The notes below the pieces were generated by a model. The model saw only the letters and a list, made by a program, of their open reading frames with translations. It was not told the DNA's origin and did not search any database. A program made the position numbers and the translations under genes. This document shows positions 28,128 to 38,235 of a DNA stretch of 64,000 nt, piece after piece. The DNA is taken from positions 992,001-1,056,000 of the forward strand of contig CAXHTR010000005.1 of NCBI GenBank assembly GCA_964019655.1, read 5' to 3'. The stretch comes from Perkinsela sp. pyNocScin1. Lineage: Eukaryota; Euglenozoa; Kinetoplastea; Prokinetoplastida; Perkinselidae. Position 1 is the stretch's first letter, and each line of letters begins with the position of its first letter.

Positions 28128-28964
28128 TTAAAAATGTTTTTTGAAGCCCATGTGGCGCTCATTTGCCGGTAGAGCTTTATGACCATTCTCGTCAATGATC
28201 TTTGCAAAAACATCCTGATCATAAAAGAATTGCATGCGGCAAAAAACGCTCCCCTTGACCTGGAGGATGTCTTGTCGAAATTTGCAGCCTCGGATGTCTA
28301 ATAACCGAAGACTATCAGGAATGAAGCGCATGTCGAGATCACCGTGAAGATCGTTCTTCTCAAGACGAAGCTGGCGTATACTGAGAGGTAGGCGATGAAT
28401 CTCAATGCTTCCTGAGAAAAAGTTCTGATGCGCGTTGAATTCAAGGACAGAACTAGGCAATTCGTGAAGTGGCAGGCTACCTACAAATTCGTTAGTTTGA
28501 ATTGATATGCTTTGAATTGCTGGCGGGAGTGAGCTAAGTGTGAAGTTCCCTTCTAGAATATTTTCCATTATTTCAAGACTTAGAAGTCCACGAGGTAGTA
28601 TCTCTGTATCAATGGTCCCTTCAAGATCCAACCCTCCCATATCAAGATATCGAACTGAGTGAGGAATATAGCGGAAGTCAACGCTTCCACCTTTCTTACA
28701 GTATATCTCGTCTTCATCATCCGTAAAAATTGCTCGGAAAAGCGTTCCTCTATACCAGGATATTGCGCTCACATATCCCTTATTATCAAATGATACGCCT
28801 GTCCATTCTTGTATAGCAAGGTAGTCACCATGCATATCTCGAAAAGCATCAGCGTCTTTAAGATTGCTTATAAGAAGCTCCATGAGTGTCTGATCACTCA
28901 TTAAAGCAATACTTGGGCGGCCCAGAATAGAGTCGGCTGACATGAACGCACAGCAGGTAAGCAT
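28128..28964 (-). CDS. Class A LRR protein, first gene of the leftward block
   Basis: ATG 28964, 278 aa. Leader MLTCCAFMSADSILGRP gives the clean Ala-Asp junction. Then LMSDQTLMELLISNL, FRDMHGDYLAIQEWTGVSFD, an acidic loop TDDEDEIYCKKGG, and about seven repeats. It ends DVFAKIIDENGHKALP. The acidic loop and KI(V/I)DE.G module link it to 26225. It borders the divergent strand switch, so in a kinetoplastid-like system it would be promoter-proximal. Confidence 0.88.
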   Translation of the reverse strand: MLTCCAFMSADSILGRPSIALMSDQTLMELLISNLKDADAFRDMHGDYLAIQEWTGVSFDNKGYVSAISWYRGTLFRAIFTDDEDEIYCKKGGSVDFRYIPHSVRYLDMGGLDLEGTIDTEILPRGLLSLEIMENILEGNFTLSSLPPAIQSISIQTNEFVGSLPLHELPSSVLEFNAHQNFFSGSIEIHRLPLSIRQLRLEKNDLHGDLDMRFIPDSLRLLDIRGCKFRQDILQVKGSVFCRMQFFYDQDVFAKIIDENGHKALPANERHMGFKKHF

Positions 28965-30355
28965 TACTACTAATTAAATCCATTGAAGAAGAAACTCTTA
29001 AAATTTTCCTGTACAAAGATGCTTCGTGCCACATTGAATTTGGAAGCTCTTCTGTCCGTATAATTAAGAATTGGTGCTGTTCGTTACAAACAGATTGGTT
29101 AAAAACTCTGCAACTATTTGAAGTAACTTTTTTGATCCAAAGCGTGAGAATCTCGCCGTGCTTATATCTGGAATCTGTGCTTTTCTGCAATATGATTTCA
29201 AATTATAATTCCGTAGCATGGGGTATAAAAGCAGAATGCGTAACATTGGCCCGAATCGGCAGGTTAATTGACCGGAATGCCAAGTTAATTGACTGGCGCC
29301 GAGCTCAGTGACCGAGGATTTTTCATTTTGTCGAATTAATTGACCACTTGTGCATCGTTTTGACAGAGTTAATTGACCGGTGCCGAATTAATTGACCACT
29401 TTCGAACCATTTTGTTGTACTTAATTGACCGGTTTTGCCGAGATGACTGACCGATGCCACGATAATTGACCAGTTTCTCGGAATTAAATGTATGATTATT
29501 TTTAGGCTGCCAGATTGAATGAGAACGGTCGATTAATTCGGATTCGACTCTCCCGGGACCATATATAGACTTGAGTTGTCTTGTCGGTTGAAAGTTTGGA
29601 TAAGCTAGTGGGAGCGACGTCAATGGGGAAATGGTCATTGGCTAGGGGATTAATACAAGTAGGGAATTACTTCTCTTCACCTTAATACCACTCCGTGAAA
29701 CAGTAGCCTAGGGAAACTAATGCACACAGGGAAGTACGGTGAGATTAACTAATCCTTCTTCGAGAACTTTTCAAGATTTCTGAGAAACGTGGCTCAATCG
29801 CACGCAAGATATATGCCTTGTACAAACGACTGGGATAAATGCGAAAAGATTTAATCTTAATGCTGAAAAGCGTCTGCGGTCACTGCATCCCGAAATTTGA
29901 AGATCCCCCACTAGAAATAGGTAAGTCGTTAGTAAATAACTTGATGCACAGGAAAAAAAGAAAGGATGAATCTTGTCCAAACTATGAAAAAGAAAGATTC
30001 GTGAGTCAAAGACATCGTTATACTAACAACTACTGAGACCTGCTGCCATTTACAATTAATTAAATCTTAGTTAAGTGTGAAGCAAAAAATATAGAAGTAC
30101 ATCTCACGCTCCAAGACCATTGACTAACAATTCACGCAATATTGCGCCGATGCTGCATTTTTAAAATAAGTTTGATTTGAAGTACTGGGCCTTAAAATGA
30201 TAAGTCTAAGGCATTCAGGACTCAGAATCATTCTAATTTGAGAAACGCATTGGGATTTATGTATGAGCTCTTTCACAAATTGTCACGTAACAGTAAAAAG
30301 CGTCTGGAGAGAAGCTTTATAACTTTTCTATCGTTTTTGAATCGCTATAAAAATA
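28965..30355. promoter_or_regulatory. Divergent strand-switch region
   Basis: Leftward genes start at 28964 and rightward genes at 30356, leaving about 1.4 kb between diverging blocks. In kinetoplastids such regions act as broad bidirectional transcription start zones; here that is inferred from gene direction only. The stretch contains a cluster of TTAATTGACC motifs at 29264-29471. A gggtataaaa sequence at 29221 is TATA-like, but its role is not supported. Short frames at 29839-30036 have no recognised product. No tRNA-like gene was recognised. Confidence 0.45.
29264..29471. repeat. Seven degenerate TTAATTGACC repeats
   Basis: Copies begin at 29264, 29285 (GACT variant), 29336, 29369, 29388, 29421 and 29462 (ATAATTGACC). 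Those at 29264, 29369 and 29421 are followed by GG, others by AC or AG, and several are next to GCCGA or GCCA. Two weaker GTGACCGA/CTGACCGA forms lie near 29308 and 29446. All have the same orientation. They could be protein-binding sites in the strand switch or subterminal repeats of a mobile element. Confidence 0.8.
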
Positions 30356-32001
30356 ATGTGTTCTCCTAAAAGACACAATCTTCGCGCTGTGAGGTCTCGT
30401 GGACTGCCTGACCAGCAGTCTCCCAGCGCCATATATCAGAGCTTCAGTCAATCCCGAAGGAGGACGCCTCTCAGGGCTCGCCGGGAGAGAGAAGAGATAT
30501 ATCGCATGCCGGCAAGTCCATCCGATGCGGTGAGCACGCCCACTATTGTCCCTGATGGAAACAGTGATGGGCCCGGTGGAGAGCCAAGAACTCCAGAGGC
30601 ACAGACAGACTACGAATTCTTCGAGTCAGTCATGCCTTTGTCAGCTTCTGGCATTTCTCAAGCAACGCAAGATCCACGGGTGCCTCTATGCCAAGGAGAT
30701 CCACCTAGTGAAAGTCAGCGCTCTCGGCAAACATCATCGAATAATACACTCGTAAAAAACAAGAAAAACATCAGATAAGACATCAGAAAAACGCAGAGCA
30801 TATTATATCATCGAGCGTCACCTACAAGCGAACGCCGTGCAGTCAGGTTTATATTCCTTCTCCTATTCCGGGTGTTTCTCCGGATTTACATCAAATTCCC
30901 AAAAAGCATCGCAATAACGCTGAGTATGTTGACGCACAATCTCAGGCACTTCGCATACGCGAAAGACAGTTGGCTCTACGTAACGAGCAATCTTCTAACA
31001 TGAATTCTTCTGATACAGCTGTGCAGTGTTTGAATTTTTCTAATCCTGGCGATCAGGATCCACATTCTACCAATTCTATTGTTCCAAAATCGCGCAAAGA
31101 GCAACTCATTGGATATCTAAAGAGCAAAAAACCATCTTTGTCTGTGCAATCAACAGAGTCCACTTTCACGAACACACATGACCTACACATGGACTTTGAA
31201 GGTGAGGTTCCTTCCAACAACGCCGACATTCTTCGAGATGAATCGATGGGCAGAAGCTTGCCTCTACCAGAAGGCTACTTTATTCATGCAAACTACTATA
31301 TTCTTGAGCAGAAGATTAAGAGCCTCCGAGGGACTATTCGGCCGCAGGATCTAGTGTTCATCGCGCGGACCTTGTTGCATTACATGCAGACGTTTCATCC
31401 GAAAAATGTGCCCGAAGATGTGCTCTCCGCAAATGTTGAAAAAGTAATCAAGCTTTTTAAAATTCGACCAGCCCGTGCAACTGACCTTAATGAAACACTT
31501 GCACGATCCGTGACGACGGATACTAGCCTTACGAATCGTGAAATTTTTAGTATAGGGGAGCTTCTTTGTATAGAATCCGTAAACACAGGTCCGAAAGAAG
31601 AGCAAACGCTAGAAATTTCCACATCCAGAACTGGAACATGGACGACTTTGCGGGAAAGGAGCTGGATCGAAGCAGATTGGGAAACTCTTAAGGATACAAG
31701 GAATGCCAGAGGACTCACTAGATTTCTCGAACGCTTGGCTAATAGCCTTCCATTAACGGATGCCGAGAAGAAAGAATGGCCGGGTCACGTTCGACGACGC
31801 TTCAAGCGAGAAATAGCCAGGTGGATTGATCGGTCCGTCGGTCAAAATTTTGTCGAAAATTGGACTTTCGAATTTTTCGAATTCGACGCTTCATTTCGAC
31901 TCTCTTGGCATGTAGAAGTATTTTTGAAAAAATTAGTCAAAAATCTTTTGATACAAGAGATCGCCATGTGGGTACTTTCCTTTGAAAACTTGTGTAAGTA
32001 A
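30356..32001 (+). CDS. Orphan protein in two overlapping frames, possible -1 frameshift gene
   Basis: ATG 30356 opens a 140-aa basic, Ser/Pro/Arg-rich frame (SPKRHNLRAVRSRG, SQSRRRTPLRARRERE) ending at TAA 30776-30778. The -1 frame is open from 30745 to 32001 without an ATG near its start. It carries QALRIRERQLALRNEQ (coiled-coil-like), LPLPEGYFIHANYYILEQKI, and a charged segment with WPGHVRRRFKREIARWID. The overlap contains A AAA AAC at 30754-30760, in register for -1 slippage. Read together the product would be about 548 aa. I do not recognise either part; a retroelement or transposon protein, or a frameshifted host pseudogene, are all possible. Confidence 0.5.
30754..30760 (+). promoter_or_regulatory. 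Candidate -1 ribosomal frameshift heptamer A AAA AAC
   Basis: In the frame of the first ORF the codons are gtA AAA AAC, the canonical X XXY YYZ slippery arrangement. The downstream frame is exactly -1 and is open across this site. The first frame's stop lies 16 bases downstream of the heptamer. I saw no strong downstream stem or pseudoknot by eye. Confidence 0.45.
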
Positions 32002-32072
32002 AAAGACGATTGGGCGTAATTCATTTAGTATTTGAACATTGACATACCTCTTCTTCGCCTATTCGCAATAAA

Positions 32073-32933
32073 ATGCCAAGCTTACGAGTCTTTCCGCTCG
32101 TTTTCACGACTGCTGACCATGCTGCGCCACCTGAAATGCCCATCACGGCACATCTAGAAAAACAGTCAGTGCTCATGCAAAAAGTAGTCCACGAGAGCAC
32201 AACGTTTGCCGATAGCAGATACTTCCCACTGTACCTCCACGGGGAGAATGCTCCAAACCCTGACCCGTGCACGTGGTCTGGCATAGAATGCACAGACAAT
32301 CTTGTTACCACTTTCGTTATGCGCGGGGTAATTGTACGAGAAGTGATAGACCCAGAAGAAGCACCGAGCAGGAGTCGGACGGTTCAATGGTGCGCTGATC
32401 TCGACTGGATGCCACCAACAGTGCAGAGCATGCACGTAGTAAACACTCGGATGCTCAAAGGGTGGCTAGCGGAGCGGCTTCCCCGCGACCTGCGCTACAT
32501 GTGTCTCATCCATTGCAATGTGCACAAGACTGATGCCTTGGGACGGCCTATCGCACTGCACAAGCTCCCTCGCAGAATGGAAGAGCTTTTTCTGACTAAT
32601 GGGTGATACAGTGGAAAGCTTGTTCTCAAGCACCTGCCGCCATCGATGCAGCGCTTTGCGTTAGTCAGTGACACACTGACGAAGGCCTACGTGGATAGCA
32701 GATCAGTTCCGCGTGACATTATCGTGGACATCAGAACGTGGAAAGTTATGAAACTGGTTGAGCTCTCTGATGTGCCTGCACACATGCGTATCGCCCTGAG
32801 CCACCCGGGCATCGGACGGGGCGAGCGTCGCCAACGCTTTGCTGAAAAGGCATCACAGCTCTCTCTGTCCCTTGGGTACCGAGAGTTTGTGCGAGAAGAT
32901 TCGCGCTCCGGACAAGGACTGCAAAAAGTATAA
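32073..32933 (+). pseudogene. Class B LRR gene with a TGA at a conserved Trp codon
   Basis: ATG 32073 opens a copy of the CTWRGIEC subgroup: DPCTWSGIECTDNLVTTFVM, DWMPPTVQSMHVVNT, GWLAERLPRDLRYMCLIHCN, MEELFLTNG, then TGA at 32604-32606. The frame continues unshifted with YSGKLVLKHLPPSMQRFALV to 32933. Relatives read HEGWYSGKV here, so TGA replaces TGG. The remaining sequence is otherwise intact, which argues for a recent nonsense change. The tail after the repeats is longer and Arg/Ser-rich compared with relatives. Confidence 0.82.
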
Positions 32934-33460
32934 TCTTTTATTCGCACAGTTTTTTCAGACGCTAAGGTCATAGGAACGGCATTGGAATATTGGAACCTCA
33001 GCCATCCGTGTCTGTGTGTTTCTCACTTCAAGCATGCCTACGCTGCAAGTTTTCGGATAAGCGCACGTTGATGCATTCTGCTTTCGAGAATATCTAGACT
33101 CCATTACTTCGAAAGATTATACCTCGCAGAGCAGTTTTGCGCTTTCTCAATGCATAGAAAACCTTGGATGTGATACTTTTCAGAGCCATTGCTACTCCAG
33201 AGTGCGCATCGCATTCACTGTACCTCGTCAACGCACAATAAACGACGAATGATTCATTTTGAGCTTTTGCACTACACCAGCAAAGAGCCGGAAAGAGATC
33301 ACTCGAGCGTTCAAAATAAAACCCTCACTTGGATCCTATCAAGAGGCAAAAATAATGTTTTCACATGCTTGTGTACCCCTCATGCTTCATCCACTCACGC
33401 AAAAACCAAATTTTAGCTATCACTCCTAAAACGCATTCAAATTACTCCATTTCTATCACA
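32934..33460. other. Intergenic stretch
   Basis: About 530 bp between two damaged LRR genes. A short + frame (33189-33416) has no LRR pattern. No relic or repeat was recognised. Confidence 0.45.
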
Positions 33461-34081
33461 ATGCTCATCTGTGCGCTCGCTGACACAAACAATATGGGCC
33501 GCTTAGATGCTAACATGCTGACACAGCAACAAATGATGGAGCTTTTCTTCACGCCAAGCGATTGCAATACTGCATGAGAGCAGCTGAGGGGCTCCGAGGA
33601 CGACGCGTGCTCTTGGAATGAGGTGAAGTGCGACGAAGCGAAGAATATTATGAAAATTAAGTGGCTCAGCACAAACATCAGGCTCCAAGGGTCTATCAAT
33701 TTTTCCATGCTGCCAGCAAAACTCAAAAGTCTCTCGATATACCGTCAGAAACTCATCGGCAAAATCGACATGTGTGCACTTCCCGAGAAAATGGATTACT
33801 TCGGCGTCCAGGAGTGCGGATTTACAGGGACGCTTGACTTGGGGTCATTGCCAAGAACTTTGCGCGATATCATGGACAATAAAATCACAGGCATTGTCAA
33901 TCTCTGCAACTTTCCCGAGGGCATGCAGAATTTTCACGTGCAGGAGAGCAATGTGGAGCAAGCACATCTGCACGTTGGTCAACTACCGGAAATACCGGAA
34001 AGCAGACTTTCTATTCGCCTCCAGCGAATCGCTTCCATTACGTACGATAACCCAAGCGACAGCAAACATGTCGCTCAGTAG
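33461..34081 (+). pseudogene. Class A LRR gene with a single internal TGA
   Basis: ATG 33461: MLICALADTNNMGRLDANML, TQQQMMELFFTPSDCNTA, then TGA 33575-33577. The same frame continues with EDDACSWNEVKCDEAKNIM, INFSMLPAKLKSLSIYRQ and four or five repeats to 34081. The repeats are fewer and poorer than in intact genes (one, LPRTLRDIMDNKITG, lacks several residues). The AVDExG module is absent. The TTQQQ-type cap is like 13125. Probably a decaying copy. Confidence 0.78.
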
Positions 34082-34483
34082 GTCTCGGAAGGCAATTTCT
34101 CGAAAATAAGATACAGATGCCAAATGAAAGCAATATATTACGGTTTTGAGGCCATAATTAAATCAATCGTTTGAATTTCTCATCTTTATATTTCACTCGT
34201 AAGCGTATTGTTTTTTTTATTCCTACGCATGTGCGCATTGAACTATCTCCGCACACTGCGAGCGGAATAGCTTTTCCTCGAAATGCTGGTGATGGATATC
34301 CTTGCATTCCCAAAGAAATGCCGCCATTGTCAGCATTCGCGTCGTATTCAAGCTTCGAAGGAAAAGTAGTTGGCCCCGCATTGAAGACGCCATGTCGGTA
34401 GCTATAATAAATACATCACGCATGAAGAGCAATTTACTTCCCCATCATTTCATCATCGACACTCAACTGAACTTTTCGTAGAA
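34082..34483. other. Intergenic stretch
   Basis: About 400 bp, AT-rich near its left side. A 76-codon frame (34171-34401) lacks any LRR signature and was not called. Confidence 0.45.
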
Positions 34484-34597
34484 ATGCATTGCACAAAATT
34501 CGCATTCACTGCTGACTCCGCACTCGGTCGCCTTGACGTCAAATCACTTTCGGGTAAGGTCTTTTTTCGACACCTCGATTTTTTTTTTGAAAATTGA
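34484..34597 (+). pseudogene. Class A LRR N-terminal fragment (first 24 residues)
   Basis: ATG 34484 opens MHCTKFAFTADSALGRLDVK, then SLSG, matching the short leader, Ala-Asp junction and LGRLD start of class A genes. LRR similarity ends exactly at tcg|ggtaaggt, and the frame runs into a poly-T tract and stops at 34597. The full gene 34640-36049 starts only 43 bp later with its own leader. It is a fragment left by duplication, or a short first exon; the former is simpler. Confidence 0.6.
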
Positions 34598-34639
34598 CTT
34601 CAGTGACGTAAAAAGGAACAATTCATTTTGCTTTTATCA

Positions 34640-36049
34640 ATGAATCGTATGCTCCTTACATCGGCCCTTGCCGCAAATGACCACGCCCTCGGCCGCCTCG
34701 ACCCTTCCCTCATGTCCCAGCAGGCGCAGATGGAGATCGTCTTTGCCAACATAAAACACAGGGAGCCCTTCCTCGACGAGCACGGGAACTATACAGAGAT
34801 ACCCGAATGGTACGGTATCGTCTTCGATGCAGCAGACAACGTCGTCGCCATAGACATCGACCTCGACGATGAGGGCGAAGACGTCGCATTGGGCGGCAGC
34901 CTCAACTATTCGTACCTCCCCACTTCGATTCTTGAGATCACTTTCAGCCATTGCAATCTCAGTGGGACAATCGATACTCGCGACCTGCCACCAAAACTCG
35001 AACTGCTGTCTGTAGAGAAAAATGCACACACGGGGACTTTCGATGTGTCAAGCCTCCCGCCGACTATTGTCTCCATCGATATTCAAAAGAACAATTTTTT
35101 TGGGACGCTCGACTGGGCAAAGCTGCCACGAAACCTTAGCGTCTTTGTCGTTCGGAACAACGCTTTTACGGGGACAATCGACTTAAAAAATCTTCCAGAG
35201 CCCCTTGAGCAGATTTTAGCTGAGAAGAATCAATTTGAGGGCGAAATAGACCTCACGAGCCTGAACACAAAGCTGATAGACCTTGACCTGCGATGCAATC
35301 GGCTTCGCGGCGATGTGACACTCAAAAACGCCCCGCCGTCGCTGCAATCGTTCAATGTCTCTTTCAACGAAATGCGCGGCACAATCAACCTGCCAGAGTT
35401 TCCGAACACGCTGAAAAAGGTGTGCATCGCTGAAAACGCATTTTCGGGAGATTTTGACTTTTCGCAGTTATGGGATGGTCTTGTGGCGCTTCGAATCGAC
35501 TGGATGCGCATTGGTGGGAGTGTCGACACAGCACTTCTACCGAGACAGCTGATGGATATCTGCTTCGAGAAGTGCGCGCTGGAGGGCCCATTCAATTTTG
35601 CGAATTTACCACCGACGCTGCGTGAGATCTGTGTCGATAAGAATTCGTTAGAAGGGGAATTGGCAACTGCGTCGCTCCCGCGCACCCTGACGTGGTTCTC
35701 GATAGAGTCGAACCGTTTTACGGGGAGCGTCGACTTGACGAATCTGCCTCCCGGCCTCGCGATGCTGTCTCTCGCAGAGAACGATTTTCAAGGAAGCGTC
35801 GATTTTTCGGCTTTGCCAGTCACTTTGAATGAAGTGAATCTCTCGCACAACGCCTTTCTGGGGGACATCGACCTCGAGGGCATCCCACGCATGGAGAAGC
35901 TGGACCTATCGCACAACAAGCTCATCAACGTGTGGAATAGTAACCCGATGATCGATATGCTTGTGCAGGGGAGCCCGATAGAGAAGATGACGGTGAGCGA
36001 GGCAATCGAGCAGGAAATGAAAGAAATGGCGCTGATGCAGCAGGGGTGA
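34640..36049 (+). CDS. Class A LRR protein, longest in the window (15 repeats)
   Basis: ATG 34640 (alternative 34649) gives 469 aa. Leader MNRMLLTSALAANDHALGRL, then LMSQQAQMEIVFANIKHREP and PEWYGIVFDAADNVVAIDID. About fifteen repeats follow, nearly all exactly 23 residues, from GGSLNYSYLPTSILEITFSH to GDIDLEGIPRMEKLDLSHN. Other class A genes have 6-9, so repeats have expanded internally. It lacks the AVDExG module and ends in an acidic Met-rich helix-like tail (EQEMKEMALMQQG). No membrane anchor is seen. Confidence 0.92.
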   Translation: MNRMLLTSALAANDHALGRLDPSLMSQQAQMEIVFANIKHREPFLDEHGNYTEIPEWYGIVFDAADNVVAIDIDLDDEGEDVALGGSLNYSYLPTSILEITFSHCNLSGTIDTRDLPPKLELLSVEKNAHTGTFDVSSLPPTIVSIDIQKNNFFGTLDWAKLPRNLSVFVVRNNAFTGTIDLKNLPEPLEQILAEKNQFEGEIDLTSLNTKLIDLDLRCNRLRGDVTLKNAPPSLQSFNVSFNEMRGTINLPEFPNTLKKVCIAENAFSGDFDFSQLWDGLVALRIDWMRIGGSVDTALLPRQLMDICFEKCALEGPFNFANLPPTLREICVDKNSLEGELATASLPRTLTWFSIESNRFTGSVDLTNLPPGLAMLSLAENDFQGSVDFSALPVTLNEVNLSHNAFLGDIDLEGIPRMEKLDLSHNKLINVWNSNPMIDMLVQGSPIEKMTVSEAIEQEMKEMALMQQG

Positions 36050-36514
36050 TAGTGATAGAATGGTGGGGATAAGTTGATGATAATATAAAAGTCAAGGAAT
36101 AAAAGTAAAGGAGAAAATTTGTGAAATAGAGCGTCTCCGTCTGTATTAGAATGTGTTTTGAGAGCATTAAATCATGTATTGATGGTATGAACCAGGAGTT
36201 AAACGAAAGTTCGCACTCATAGGAAAGGTTTATGCGTATTACTGGCTTGGTATTCGGAAAGTATTCGTAAAATGGATAAGATAGATGTATTCGAAATTGT
36301 GCTCTTTGCTATCATGCATAAAGCACAGAGGCTCCTGCATCCCATTGCAATTTTTGGAATCGATGTACATCTGTCCTCCACTCAACTCTGGCGATAGTAG
36401 ACTAATGACGCCCATATTCCGCAAAGGACATTTTACTGATATTCATTGCGGTCTTTTTTGAATGATCCAAGTGCGTTTAATAATTTCATCTTACCTTTTG
36501 TAATTTAAGCATTC
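36050..36514. other. Intergenic stretch
   Basis: 465 bp between two tandem relatives. No supported gene, repeat or relic was recognised. Confidence 0.45.
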
Positions 36515-37138
36515 ATGTCTATCGTTCCGCTCCTCGTATCCGCCGACTCTGCCCTCGGCCGCCTCGACCCGTCTCTTCTGTCGCAGCAGGCGCAGATGGA
36601 AATCGCCTTTCAAGACATCCAAAACCGGGGGCCTTTCCTGGACGAGAACGGAAATTTTATAGATATTTCTGAATGGCATGGACTCAGATTCAATGAAGTC
36701 GGCAACATCGACGTCATCGACATCGATCTTGAAGCGGATGCCGATGCGGAAGCATTCGGTGGTAGCATAAATTTCGCATACCTACCCATAACAATCCTTC
36801 AAATTACATTTGACAACTGCCGTCTTCGGGGCACCATCAGCACACGCGATCTGCCGCCACAGCTCACGTTCTTCTCTGTCGCAAACAATTTCCTCAGAGG
36901 GGCTTTTGCCATCGCGAGTTTCCCACCGAAGGCCAAATGTATCGATACCCAAGCAAATAATTTTTCAGGGACACTCGACTGCAGGGGCTCAGCGATTGGA
37001 AAGTATTTCAGCATTTGCATACGCTTAATCATCTCACTAGCTTTATTTATCACAGGATTTGCATCCACTTATCAGCGAATTCTCATTGTTCATGTGTGTC
37101 GCTATGCAAAGCTGCGCCAGTGCCAGTGGATACGTTGA
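36515..37138 (+). pseudogene. Truncated tandem copy of the 34640 LRR gene
   Basis: ATG 36515. MSIVPLLVSADSALGRLDPS, LLSQQAQMEIAFQDIQNRGP and SEWHGLRFNEVGNIDVIDID closely follow 34640-36049. Four to five repeats are good up to NNFSGTLD, then LRR character is lost (CRGSAIGKYFSICIRLIISL) until TGA at 37138. Weak repeat-like fragments (SGYVDLST) reappear in another frame just after, so a frameshift and decay are inferred. The hydrophobic run is a by-product of the wrong frame, not a real membrane anchor. Confidence 0.75.
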
Positions 37139-37434
37139 CCTCTCTACAAGTTCCGAGGCGAATGGTCTATTTTTAGCTTTCTGATAGCTTTTCTGATATC
37201 TGATATAGCTTTCTGATAGGAAAGTGCATTTCTCATCGAGAATCCTACAAAGAAAAGCTTATCATCCTTTCGTCTCGAAGCAGAAAGTCCCGAGCTACTC
37301 TTTGCGTGTACCCGCGCTTTTGTGAACATTCATTCTTTGCGTAATCAAATTCAGTAGCCAAAAAGATACGACATGAAGAGAATGCAGCAGAAGGGCCTGA
37401 AATGTCCAAAAATTCAAAAATTCTCTCATCAGTA
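37139..37434. other. Convergent strand-switch region with short tandem repeat
   Basis: Only about 300 bp separate the converging blocks. At 37174-37219 the unit tagctttctgata occurs three times with small variations. No RNA gene was recognised. If the genome is kinetoplastid-like this would be a termination zone. Confidence 0.5.
37174..37219. repeat. Short tandem repeat, tagctttctgata x3
   Basis: Three imperfect copies (tagctttctga, tagcttttctgata, tagctttctgatag) separated by tctgata in the convergent strand switch. Confidence 0.75.
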
Positions 37435-38196
37435 TTATTCTATCTGCTTTGTATGGAACTGTCGAAAGATCATTTTATCAACAGGCTTCCCTTGCTTCTG
37501 CAGTGCCTTGACTTTGCCTTTATCAGAATGATCGATTTGCACATGCTTCAGACTCACTGGCAGGTTGTCGTAGTACACTAGTGCAGTATTTATTCGATTT
37601 CGAAGCAAGTTGATCCCTTGAAGGCCCTTGGGGAGATCCACAAGCACAACTCTCCCCCAGAATTGGTTGTCAGCCGCCGCGAATGTTTTCAATTTAGTCG
37701 GTAGGCACGCCAGATCCAACGTGCCGCTGTACTCGTTCCCCGAGATGTCAATAGTATACGCTTCCCGCGGCAAATATCGCGTGTCGACGCTTCCATGCTG
37801 GCCACACCGGTTCAACATCAGTGTTTCTGTCGTAGGTGGAACGAACTCGATGTGCAGCTGGCCGATCTGCATATCCTCCGCGCATACAGACTCGATGAGT
37901 CCGAACGCATTGCAAGCAAAGCACACGATCGCGGTTGCTGACGCTGCTTCGTCCATGTACGGGTCCCAATTACATATGTCATCGATCGATTTACCGCCTG
38001 AGACCCCCTGATAGAGCGAAGTCTGCAGCGTCAGGCTCTGAAGGAAAATATTGAGAAAGCTGGTTTGTAGCTGTAGAGATGGCGAAGTTGGACAGGAGTC
38101 AGCGGCGTACAACAGCGAAAGCATTCGATAATTTGGATGAATAAAAATGATAGAAGCACAGTCGAAAGGAAAGATACAATACAATGATGCAATCAT
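37435..38196 (-). CDS. Class B LRR protein
   Basis: ATG 38196 (253 aa); the in-frame ATG at 38124 gives MLSLLYAADSCPTSPS, the usual short leader, and is the better start by comparison. Cap: DDICNWDPYMDEAASATAIVC, FACNAFGLIESVC. Then FVPPTTETLMLNRCGQHGSVD and four LRRs. The last repeat ALVYYDNLPVSLKHVQID matches the YYD subgroup (2844, 10283, 16596). It ends KPVDKMIFRQFH, similar to the VDKR tail. Confidence 0.85.
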   Translation of the reverse strand: MIASLYCIFPFDCASIIFIHPNYRMLSLLYAADSCPTSPSLQLQTSFLNIFLQSLTLQTSLYQGVSGGKSIDDICNWDPYMDEAASATAIVCFACNAFGLIESVCAEDMQIGQLHIEFVPPTTETLMLNRCGQHGSVDTRYLPREAYTIDISGNEYSGTLDLACLPTKLKTFAAADNQFWGRVVLVDLPKGLQGINLLRNRINTALVYYDNLPVSLKHVQIDHSDKGKVKALQKQGKPVDKMIFRQFHTKQIE

Positions 38197-38235
38197 CTTC
38201 CTGAGTACACTCCCGTGAACTGCTATTTTTTTGCT

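Noticed and set aside
29839-30036. 65-codon frame in the divergent strand switch
   Set aside because: No recognisable family, no relative in the window and a composition like non-coding AT-rich DNA.
36977-37138. Hydrophobic run read as a transmembrane anchor on the 36515 gene
   Set aside because: It follows an apparent frameshift; its close relative 34640-36049 continues with LRRs at this place.
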